Both the position numbers and the translations under genes were made by a program. A stretch of DNA of 12,675 nt from Gammaproteobacteria bacterium. Its GTDB lineage: Bacteria; Pseudomonadota; Gammaproteobacteria; Pseudomonadales; GM7GCV1. Positions 6,527-12,675 of the stretch are shown piece after piece (positions within the stretch are counted from its first letter, which is position 1; each line of letters begins with the position of its first letter). Below the pieces are notes generated by a model. The model was not told the origin of the DNA, did not search any database, and was given only the letters and a program-made list of their open reading frames with translations. The DNA lies in contig JAURLY010000028.1 in the NCBI GenBank assembly GCA_030830945.1, forward strand, positions 1-12,675, written 5' to 3'.

Positions 6527-6554
6527 AAAAAGCTCCGTTCGCGGGGCTTTTTTT
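6527..6554 (+). terminator. Intrinsic terminator of rplU-rpmA
   Basis: The stem AAAAAGCTCCG / CGGGGCTTTTT (one T-G wobble) closes a TTCG tetraloop (6538-6541) and is followed by a run of seven T (6548-6554). It begins 21 bases after the rpmA stop. It separates the ribosomal protein unit from obgE, so obgE needs its own promoter or read-through. Confidence 0.92.
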
Positions 6555-6568
6555 ATGTCTGGTTGTCT

Positions 6569-6597
6569 TTGATATTCGAACCATTCATTGGTTTAAG
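6569..6597 (+). promoter_or_regulatory. Probable sigma-70 promoter for obgE
   Basis: -35 TTGATA (6569-6574) and -10 TTTAAG (6592-6597) are spaced by 17 bases, just past the rpmA terminator and about 60 bases before the obgE ATG. A small hairpin CACTT-N5-AAGTG (6612-6626) falls in the leader. An alternative -10, TAAAAT (6600-6605), has no good partner. The -10 match is only four of six, so confidence is moderate. Confidence 0.5.
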
Positions 6598-6654
6598 CGT
6601 AAAATGCCATCCACTTGTATTAAGTGTTAAATGAAAACACAGGTTATATGAACC

Positions 6655-7845
6655 ATGAAATTTGTAGATGAAGCACATATTTCGGTTACCGCCGGTAATG
6701 GGGGTAATGGTTGCCTGAGTTTTCGTCGCGAAAAATTTATTCCTCGCGGTGGCCCTGACGGAGGCGATGGTGGTGATGGTGGCAGTGTATACCTGCAAGC
6801 CGATGTCAATCTGAACACACTTATCGATTATCGCTATAAACGTAATCATGGTGCCGAGAATGGGGAGTCCGGCAGGGGACGTGATTGTCGGGGAGCATCT
6901 GGCAACGACTTGGTTTTAAAAGTGCCCGTAGGTACAACGGTTATTGATCAAGATACCGATGAGGTCCTTGGCGATTTAACCAATGCTGGCGATAAATTGC
7001 TTGTGGCCCAGGGTGGTTTTCATGGCCTGGGTAACACCAGATTCAAATCCAGTGTGAATCGCGCACCACGCCAGACTTCGCCGGGCTCTCCTGGAGAGCA
7101 GCGAAATCTTAAACTGGAGTTGAAGGTTTTGGCTGACGTAGGTCTGCTAGGACTTCCCAACGCAGGAAAGTCGACCTTTATTAGCCAGATTTCCGAAGCG
7201 AAACCAAAGATCGCGGACTATCCCTTTACGACCCTGATACCAAATCTGGGCGTCGTTAAAGTAAGTCCAATGCAATCCTTTGTTGTGGCCGATATTCCTG
7301 GCTTGATAGAAGGTGCGTCGGAGGGGCAGGGACTCGGTATTCGATTCCTTAAACATCTAACACGAACCCGGCTTTTATTGCACATGGTAGACGTAGCCCC
7401 TTTTGATGAATCCAGTCCGGTTGAAAACGCAGTTGTGATTGATGGAGAACTGGCGCTGTTTAGCCCGACATTGGCTGAGCGTGATCGTTGGCTTGTCTTG
7501 AACAAGACAGATTTAGTTGACGAGGAAACCCTTGCCCAGGTGAGAGTATCAGTGCTTGAAGCTTTGGAGTGGGAAGGGCCGGTATTTGAAGTTTCGGCGG
7601 CGACAGGAAAAGGCTGTGATTTGCTGTGTCAGGCGATTATGCAACACATGGAAGCGCGTAAAAAATTGTTGATAGATAATCCGGAAGCAGCGGAGCTGGA
7701 AGAGCAACAACAGAAGCAAATGCAAGCAGAAGGGCGTGAGCGAATAGAAGAGCTTGCGCGCGAGCGGAAATTGGCTCGCAAGTCCCAGATGGATGATGAG
7801 GATGGGGACGACGGCGATGTTGAGGTAGTTTACGTTCGCGAATAA
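6655..7845 (+). CDS. obgE: Obg-family GTPase (ObgE/CgtA)
   Basis: This essential ribosome-associated GTPase acts in 50S assembly and is linked to the stringent response and chromosome partition. The 396 residues show the full Obg plan. The glycine-rich Obg fold (about 1-158) contains 'GNGGNG', 'RGGPDGGDGGDGG' (31-43) and 'GGFHGLGN'. The G domain has P-loop GLPNAGKS (166-173), G2 'YPFTT' (189-193), G3 DIPGLIEG (213-220), G4 NKTD (283-286) and G5 SAATGKG (314-320). The charged C-terminal tail has a coiled-coil-prone Glu/Gln/Arg segment (about 344-376) and an acidic end, 'DDEDGDDGD' (380-388). The ATG at 6655 matches the invariant 'MKFVDEA' start; the only ribosome site is an AGG 11 bases upstream. 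It follows rplU-rpmA in the common proteobacterial order but beyond a terminator, and proB begins 27 bases after it. Confidence 0.98.
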   Translation: MKFVDEAHISVTAGNGGNGCLSFRREKFIPRGGPDGGDGGDGGSVYLQADVNLNTLIDYRYKRNHGAENGESGRGRDCRGASGNDLVLKVPVGTTVIDQDTDEVLGDLTNAGDKLLVAQGGFHGLGNTRFKSSVNRAPRQTSPGSPGEQRNLKLELKVLADVGLLGLPNAGKSTFISQISEAKPKIADYPFTTLIPNLGVVKVSPMQSFVVADIPGLIEGASEGQGLGIRFLKHLTRTRLLLHMVDVAPFDESSPVENAVVIDGELALFSPTLAERDRWLVLNKTDLVDEETLAQVRVSVLEALEWEGPVFEVSAATGKGCDLLCQAIMQHMEARKKLLIDNPEAAELEEQQQKQMQAEGRERIEELARERKLARKSQMDDEDGDDGDVEVVYVRE

Positions 7846-7872
7846 TTTAGGAACTAGATTCTGGTATAAACA

Positions 7873-9024
7873 ATGAGCAGTGAAACCGATTACGAGGCCA
7901 GCAAGATCCGCAACCAGCTTCAAAAGCCTGGTCGATGGGTTGTTAAAATAGGCTCTGCGCTCCTGACCAATGATGGTCTGGGACTGGATACTGATGCCAT
8001 CGCTCATTGGGTGGAACAACTGGCAGTGCTTAAGCAGCGTGGCTACGACATTGTTCTCGTATCTTCTGGCTCAGTTGCTGAGGGTTTGGTTAGATTGGGG
8101 TGGAGTAAACGCCCAGATGAACTCTGCCAATTACAGGCCGCTGCTGCTGTGGGCCAAATGGGGTTGGTGCAAGCCTACGAGCAGGAATTTCAAAAGTATG
8201 ACCTGAATACCGCACAAATATTGCTCACTCATGATGACTTATCCAACCGAACTCGTTATCTGAATGCCCGCAATACGATAAACACCCTTATTCAGGTGGA
8301 TGCCGTTCCTATCATCAATGAAAACGATACGGTGGTAACCGACGAGATCCGATTTGGCGACAATGATACGTTGGCAGGTTTGGTCGCCAATCTTATTCAG
8401 GCCGATACGTTGATTATCCTTACCGATCAGCAGGGGTTGTATTCTGCTGATCCGCGTATCAACCCTGGCGCGAAATTCATCTCTGCGGCCATTGCCAGTG
8501 ATGATGACGTTCTGGCTATGGCCTCACCTTCTGGTGGTGGTTTGGGGCGTGGAGGAATGCAAACCAAAATCAAAGCCGCTCGTTTTGCGACCAGATCGGG
8601 TACTCATACCCTGATTTGCTCGGGCCGTGAGCCTGAAATTTTGCTGCGCTTATCCCAGGGTGAGAGCCTTGGAACACTGCTTTATGCAGATACAGCCCCG
8701 TTTAACGCGCGCAAACAATGGCTGGCTGGTCAGCTGAGAGTGTGTGGTGAACTTCGATTGGATGAAGGAGCCAGCCGCGTTCTTAAACAAGCGGGAAAGA
8801 GCCTTTTACCTGTTGGGGTTACCCATATCAGTGGTAGATTTAAGCGCGGTGAGCTGGTGAGTATCCAGGATCAAACTGGAAAGGAAATTGGTCGCGGTTT
8901 GGTCAATTATTCAGCAGAAGATGCACTGAAAGTAATTGGTAAATCAAGTGAGCAGATTATAGAGGTATTGGGGTTTTCAGATGGTGATGCGTTAGTGCAT
9001 CGCGATAATCTAATCCTGGTGTAG
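7873..9024 (+). CDS. proB: Glutamate 5-kinase with C-terminal PUA domain
   Basis: ProB phosphorylates L-glutamate to gamma-glutamyl phosphate, the first and normally proline-inhibited step of proline synthesis in the cytosol. The amino-acid kinase domain (about 20-260) has 'VVKIGSALLT' (23-32), 'SSGSVAEG' (64-71), 'INENDTV' (148-154), 'FGDNDTLAG' (161-169) and 'GGMQTKIKAA' (227-236). The remaining part (about 280-365) is a PUA domain, as in E. coli ProB. The total of 383 residues is near the E. coli length but with about 18 extra residues before the kinase core. The ATG at 7873 has no good Shine-Dalgarno, which with the 27-base gap suggests coupling to obgE. ProA, the partner in the next step, is not beside it; the obgE-proB order without proA is common in Pseudomonas-like genomes. 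Confidence 0.97.
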   Translation: MSSETDYEASKIRNQLQKPGRWVVKIGSALLTNDGLGLDTDAIAHWVEQLAVLKQRGYDIVLVSSGSVAEGLVRLGWSKRPDELCQLQAAAAVGQMGLVQAYEQEFQKYDLNTAQILLTHDDLSNRTRYLNARNTINTLIQVDAVPIINENDTVVTDEIRFGDNDTLAGLVANLIQADTLIILTDQQGLYSADPRINPGAKFISAAIASDDDVLAMASPSGGGLGRGGMQTKIKAARFATRSGTHTLICSGREPEILLRLSQGESLGTLLYADTAPFNARKQWLAGQLRVCGELRLDEGASRVLKQAGKSLLPVGVTHISGRFKRGELVSIQDQTGKEIGRGLVNYSAEDALKVIGKSSEQIIEVLGFSDGDALVHRDNLILV

Positions 9025-9058
9025 CGTTTAAACTTTTTCGGCCGATACGGAGACAACC

Positions 9059-10114
9059 ATGGCGCTTTTTAAAGAACATCTCTATCAGATGGCAGCTTAC
9101 GCACCGCCATTAGAGGGTCGTTCGGTCGAAAAACACCTCCTGTTGGATTTTAACGAGCGAACCCTGCCAGTCAGTGATGAAGTTGTTGAGGCGCTTTGTG
9201 ATTTTATTCGCTCCGGGCAACTGCAGAAGTATCCATCATATGGCGATATTGTCTCTGAGTTAGCTGAGTATGTGGGTGTAAGTCCCGAGCAGTTAATGAT
9301 TACCAATGGCTCGGATCAGGGGATAGACCTGGTTGTGCGTGCAGCCGTGTCTAAAGGAGACAGAGCGATTATTCCTGCCCCCAGTTTTGCCATGTATCGC
9401 CAGTGTGCCGAGGTAGAAGACGCAGAGATTTTGTCGCCTGAGTACGATCGTGAAACTGGTTATCCAACGGGCGAAGTGTTGGCAGAAATTAGTGTTGATA
9501 CACGCTTGATTGTTGTCGCTCAGCCCAATAATCCCTGTGGCACTATTGTTTCAAGGGATGATCTGCAGATGATTCTTCGGGCTGCACCAGATGCAGTTGT
9601 ACTGGTGGACGAATGTTATTACGAGTATAGCCAGCAAACCGTGGTTGACCTTGTCGACAAATATCCCAATCTTGTTGTCGCGCGAACATTTTCCAAAACC
9701 TGGGGGTTGCCCTCATTGCGTTTCGGTTTTTTGGTATCGCAGGCCAACAATATCGAACAGCTGTTAAAAATTCGTGGTCCTTACGATATCAATCAATTGT
9801 CCATCGTCGCGGTGCGAGCTGCCCTTGCCGCCCCTGACTATACGAAAGATTATGTTCGTGAAGTGATGGAGGAATCCAAACCGTTGCTGGAGAGTTGGCT
9901 GGACGAGCGAAAAATTACTTATTGGCCAAGTACAGCTAATTATATTTGGGCTTTCTTTAAACAGCCGGATCAGCTGGCAGCCTATCTTCAGGAGCAGGGC
10001 ATTCTTGTTCGTCCGAAAATGGATCCTGAAGGTAAATTGGGCTTAAGAGTCACTCTTGGCAATCTGGAACAGACCCGGAGAGTAATAGAGTCGATTGAAG
10101 CGTTTTATCGCTAA
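9059..10114 (+). CDS. HisC-like class I/II pyridoxal-phosphate aminotransferase
   Basis: This 351-residue fold-type I PLP enzyme most resembles histidinol-phosphate aminotransferase (HisC) and close relatives. Visible motifs are 'ITNGSDQGIDL' (81-91, phosphate loop), 'QPNNPCGT' (155-162, Asn for the PLP ring), 'LVDECYYEYS' (182-191, Asp for the pyridine nitrogen), 'TFSKTWGLPSLRFGF' (210-224, with PLP lysine K213), 'KIRGPYDINQLS' (237-248), and R330 near the C-terminus for the substrate carboxylate. The N-terminal HisC motif, usually NENP, reads 'NERTLP' here. The start ATG has GGAG (9049-9052) six bases upstream. It follows proB by 34 bases with no terminator, so it is probably in the obgE-proB transcript, away from other his genes. 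HisC, an aromatic aminotransferase or a CobD-like decarboxylase are all possible; the PLP fold is secure, the substrate is not. Its stop overlaps that of csiV. Confidence 0.85.
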   Translation: MALFKEHLYQMAAYAPPLEGRSVEKHLLLDFNERTLPVSDEVVEALCDFIRSGQLQKYPSYGDIVSELAEYVGVSPEQLMITNGSDQGIDLVVRAAVSKGDRAIIPAPSFAMYRQCAEVEDAEILSPEYDRETGYPTGEVLAEISVDTRLIVVAQPNNPCGTIVSRDDLQMILRAAPDAVVLVDECYYEYSQQTVVDLVDKYPNLVVARTFSKTWGLPSLRFGFLVSQANNIEQLLKIRGPYDINQLSIVAVRAALAAPDYTKDYVREVMEESKPLLESWLDERKITYWPSTANYIWAFFKQPDQLAAYLQEQGILVRPKMDPEGKLGLRVTLGNLEQTRRVIESIEAFYR

Positions 10115-11310
10115 GGCGAGTCTTCATCGATTTCCAGGTCTGGTTTTTCAACAGGATAGATGACTGCCAAAATCCCTATCTTTGGGTGATCAATGTAGTG
10201 GAATTCAGTACTGCGCATTCTGCGCTCGCTTTGAATTTGAACAATTTCATCGACTGCATAGCGCACGCTGGATTTTTGATTTACAACGCTTACAGCACGA
10301 TTATTAGAGCCATCTGCTTCTTCCGCCAGTAAGTTTACGGATTGTTCCTGCCCGTCGACACCGAACTGGTATTCGGCGTTTGGAAAGCCTGGTGAATAAC
10401 GCGTTGGCTCCAGAGGAATGCCTTCCAGGCTTTGTTGATCCTGGAACAGCTGGGTTTGCTGCATCGCGACCGTCAGTTCAGGAAACCTCTCTTCAATTTC
10501 AGACCAATAAAAGAAATTTGAGGTCGGGTAGCTCAACTGAATAGGTAAATCTTTCCCGGGATTCTCTGAGGGGACCCGGCATCCAAATGGAAAATACCAG
10601 TCTGCTGGAGCCGGATCTTCATAGAAATCTGCGGGCAATAGTCTTTCATCCTCGGGCCAAAACTCTCGCACGTAATTGCAGCCCCAGCGTACGGTGCTCA
10701 CTTCTGGCAGTTGAGACCAATCGAAACGTGATTGGGCATTTACGTCAGCAGCCATCTGATCCAAGTTGAAACTGTTGCCTTGATCATCATCCTCCGACGT
10801 TGAGTCAGGTTGTTCGAAGATCGGTTCGCCACTAACCTCGGTTAACCATAAGTTAGTGTGTAAATGCAGGTAGCGAGACAGATGAACCCGGATAGCCCCT
10901 TCAAGCCGGTAGTGTTCGCCAAGTTGTTCGCCCGCTTGGACTTTGATCCATGGAGCCGATTCCTCAGGCTGTATGGGTGCTCTCCAAGCTTTGTGCCAGA
11001 GTAAGTTGTAGGCATCACGAACTCGAATGGCATAGGAATCGTTATTGAGATTGCGTTCGTCAAAGGTTAGTTCTTCAAATGGGGGCAGAACGGCAGGTAC
11101 ATCCTGACGAACGACGGCGGGTTCAAGCTGGATAAGTGGGGAGGGCCATTCCAGATCAAGGACATTTGGCCAGTTTTCAGGCTTTTGCCCGGCCTGCACC
11201 GACTCCGAGTGTTCAAAAATCAGGATTTCCACTTGAAACCAATCCTGTGCGAGTGTTGCAGAGGCTCCGAGTAGAAAGACAGCGGTAATAATTAGACGTG
11301 GGAAAAACAA
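10111..11310 (-). CDS. csiV: CsiV-family envelope protein
   Basis: This 399-residue exported protein resembles CsiV, a Vibrio cholerae periplasmic peptidoglycan-binding protein that supports PBP1A-dependent wall synthesis. A signal peptide is visible: short basic start, hydrophobic core (6-15) and a likely cleavage after 'ATLA' (residue 21). The mature start 'WFQVEILIFEHS' (24-35) and the C-terminal 'EFHYIDHPKIGILAVIYPVE' (369-388) match the two ends of the family as I recall it. The middle is variable, with an acidic insertion (near 'TSEDDDQG') and repeated Trp/Phe/Tyr-rich segments; the whole seems long for the family. The start is a TTG inside a T-rich run: a TAA upstream in frame limits longer starts, and TGGA lies eight bases before it. 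The gene lies 97 bases after the Kef-type gene stop, and its stop overlaps the HisC-like gene. Function here is inferred from weak family similarity. Confidence 0.72.
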   Translation of the reverse strand: MFFPRLIITAVFLLGASATLAQDWFQVEILIFEHSESVQAGQKPENWPNVLDLEWPSPLIQLEPAVVRQDVPAVLPPFEELTFDERNLNNDSYAIRVRDAYNLLWHKAWRAPIQPEESAPWIKVQAGEQLGEHYRLEGAIRVHLSRYLHLHTNLWLTEVSGEPIFEQPDSTSEDDDQGNSFNLDQMAADVNAQSRFDWSQLPEVSTVRWGCNYVREFWPEDERLLPADFYEDPAPADWYFPFGCRVPSENPGKDLPIQLSYPTSNFFYWSEIEERFPELTVAMQQTQLFQDQQSLEGIPLEPTRYSPGFPNAEYQFGVDGQEQSVNLLAEEADGSNNRAVSVVNQKSSVRYAVDEIVQIQSERRMRSTEFHYIDHPKIGILAVIYPVEKPDLEIDEDSP

Positions 11311-11360
11311 AAAAATAATCCAGTGTTGGGTAAATTGTTATCAACGAATATCGAGCGTCG

Positions 11361-11388
11361 ATTGTACCCCTATAAGCTAAATTCTCTA
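11361..11388 (-). promoter_or_regulatory. Possible csiV promoter
   Basis: On the minus strand, a good -10 TACAAT (complement of 11361-11366) follows a poor -35 TAGAGA (complement of 11383-11388) at 16 bases. It lies in the 97-base gap between the Kef-type gene and csiV, where no terminator is visible, so csiV may use it, read-through from upstream, or both. Confidence 0.3.
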
Positions 11389-11405
11389 GGCCGCAAGTCT
11401 GGTAT

Positions 11406-12675
11406 TTAAAGTCGACTGTTTTCCAATAGATGAGCGCTTTCCTCGGCAAAGCCTGCGCCTACCTCAGAATAGAAATTAAAAGCCACGTCAGCGCCAAGGC
11501 GACAGAGTTCATCCTGTTCGTCATCGAAGTGAGCAATGGTGGCAATTTTCCCTTTAAAATCAGTTTGCTTAAGCTGATAAATAATATTTTTCATTTCTTG
11601 CACGCTGGGAATAGCCAGCATAACCAGCCTTAAATTGCTGTAGTCCAGCTGTTCCCAGAAATCAATATCGTCGGCGTCGCCCGTTACCACGTTCATCCCT
11701 TTTTCCCTTTGTTTTTCCACTTTGGCCGGGTCTGCTTCGACGCCCCAAAGACGCCCGCTCATTTGTTCCTGCAACGCAGCGTAGGCACCTGATCCCACAC
11801 GTCCCATTCCGACAATGAGTACCTCGGCATTCGTCGGGCATTCATATCCGGTTTGATTGTGAACGGAGCTCTTTTCGAATCGACAAATCTGGCTTTTTAG
11901 TCGGGTATAAATGTGGTGAGCATATTTATATACCAAAGAACTGGTAGCGAATGAAATTGATACAGCCATCGCCATAACGACGAGCGCTTCTGGTGAAAGC
12001 CAGTCTTTTTCAACGCTGTAGTTAGCCACGATTAGCCCAAATTCACTGAAGTTCATCAGTGCCAACGAGGAAAGCAGGGCAGTACGGCCCCTTAGTCCAA
12101 AAGCCAGAAAAATCCCAAAATACAAAAGCATTTTAAATGGAAGCAAGGCGACGAGAAGCAGAGCCCAACCAAGCAGTTCCCAGGTGGGTAATGCACTAAA
12201 ACCTATCATTAGGAAGAAGCCGATCAAAAACAGGTCTTTAAAACCAATCAATGACTTGTACAGCTCATTGGCCTTGGGTGTACCGGAGATCATCATGCCC
12301 AACATCAGGGCGCCCAGATCGCCCTTGATGTCCACCATTTTGAAAATTTCTGCGCCGCCAAGTGCCAGAAAGAAACCCACCAAAACCAATAATTCACCGT
12401 GGCCACTCATGTCCAGAATCCGGGTAATTAATGGACGTCCAAGTGGCAGTAGCAAGATCAGAAAAGCCCAGGGGCTTGGGTAAATACCTGTGGCGAATAC
12501 CAGGAATAAAACAGCGACTATGTCCTGGATTATTAATACGCCTATCGCCAGGTTGCTGTGTCTGGTCTTTAGCTCGGCATTTTCCTCGAACATTTTCATT
12601 ACACAGACCGTGCTGCTGAAGCTAAGGGCAAAACCAAGCAGTAGCCCGGTTGTCCAGCCCAGGCTATAGCTGGCA
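11406..12675 (-). CDS. Kef-type cation:proton antiporter with TrkA-N domain, 5' end missing
   Basis: This inner-membrane monovalent cation:proton antiporter (CPA2/KefB-KefC type) probably exports K+ or Na+ against H+. The frame stays open to the window edge: 25 codons precede the ATG at 12599 and read 'GLLLGFALSFSSTVCVMK', a conserved mid-membrane helix, so that ATG is internal and the true start is beyond 12675. Of the 422 visible residues, about the first 255 are membrane helices, with 'AIGVLIIQDIVAV', 'SGHGELLVLVGFF', 'GDLGALMLGMMISG' and 'NFSEFGLIV'. Then comes a soluble linker and a Rossmann-type TrkA-N domain with the nucleotide motif 'VGMGRVGSG', followed by 'VVTGDADDIDFWEQL'. No TrkA-C domain follows; the protein ends 'LLENSRL'. 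The domain plan is firm; the ion, and any gating by glutathione as in E. coli KefB/KefC, are not shown by the sequence. csiV lies 97 bases downstream. Confidence 0.9.
   Translation of the reverse strand, partial: ASYSLGWTTGLLLGFALSFSSTVCVMKMFEENAELKTRHSNLAIGVLIIQDIVAVLFLVFATGIYPSPWAFLILLLPLGRPLITRILDMSGHGELLVLVGFFLALGGAEIFKMVDIKGDLGALMLGMMISGTPKANELYKSLIGFKDLFLIGFFLMIGFSALPTWELLGWALLLVALLPFKMLLYFGIFLAFGLRGRTALLSSLALMNFSEFGLIVANYSVEKDWLSPEALVVMAMAVSISFATSSLVYKYAHHIYTRLKSQICRFEKSSVHNQTGYECPTNAEVLIVGMGRVGSGAYAALQEQMSGRLWGVEADPAKVEKQREKGMNVVTGDADDIDFWEQLDYSNLRLVMLAIPSVQEMKNIIYQLKQTDFKGKIATIAHFDDEQDELCRLGADVAFNFYSEVGAGFAEESAHLLENSRL

Noticed and set aside
1..12675. Mobile element, CRISPR, phage, toxin-antitoxin or biosynthetic cluster
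   Set aside because: I found no transposase, integrase, direct-repeat array, tRNA-linked attachment site or paired small toxin-antitoxin genes. The genes are core functions in conserved order with similar style throughout.

Overview
The window is a stretch of ordinary chromosome from a gammaproteobacterium. The evidence is the classical ispB <> rplU-rpmA-obgE-proB neighbourhood, a monothiol glutaredoxin of the Grx4 (CGFS) type, an IspB with the same chain-length context as the E. coli enzyme, and a CsiV-family cell-wall protein. Gene order and protein style resemble marine Pseudomonadales/Cellvibrionales-like bacteria; that placement is a guess from memory. I see no phage, transposon, integron, CRISPR, rRNA or tRNA gene, and no compositional break suggesting transfer.

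Layout. (1) 1-274, minus: the first 91 codons of an ArgD-type aminotransferase, with a strong promoter and a terminator-like hairpin in its leader. (2) 550-2082, plus: a hydantoinase B/oxoprolinase subunit with no A subunit beside it. (3) 2181-2525, plus: the Grx4-type glutaredoxin, closed by a bidirectional terminator at 2541-2570. (4) 5465-2604, minus: ispB followed by a fused MFS transporter-PlsC acyltransferase, probably co-transcribed. (5) 5466-5740: a 275-base divergent control region with near-consensus sigma-70 promoters for ispB and rplU. (6) 5741-6506, plus: rplU-rpmA, closed by a strong intrinsic terminator. (7) 6655-10114, plus: obgE, proB and a HisC-like aminotransferase, probably one transcript. 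(8) 11310-10111, minus: csiV, meeting the aminotransferase tail to tail with overlapping stop codons. (9) 11406-12675, minus: a Kef-type cation:proton antiporter whose 5' end lies beyond the window.

How the genes fit together. Most are housekeeping: ribosome parts and assembly (L21, L27, ObgE), quinone side-chain synthesis (IspB), arginine and proline synthesis (ArgD-like, ProB), Fe-S/redox handling (Grx4), and envelope functions (LplT-PlsC-like protein, CsiV-like protein, Kef-like antiporter). No gene-free stretch exceeds 300 bases. The two longest gaps, 275-549 and 5466-5740, hold regulatory signals rather than hidden genes.

I did not find a convincing undescribed system. The points most worth a second look are the 60-residue Lys/Ala/Pro tail on ribosomal protein L21, the hairpin in the argD leader, the HisC-like enzyme with a changed N-terminal motif next to proB, the orphan hydantoinase B, and the terminator-less convergent junction at 10111-10114.
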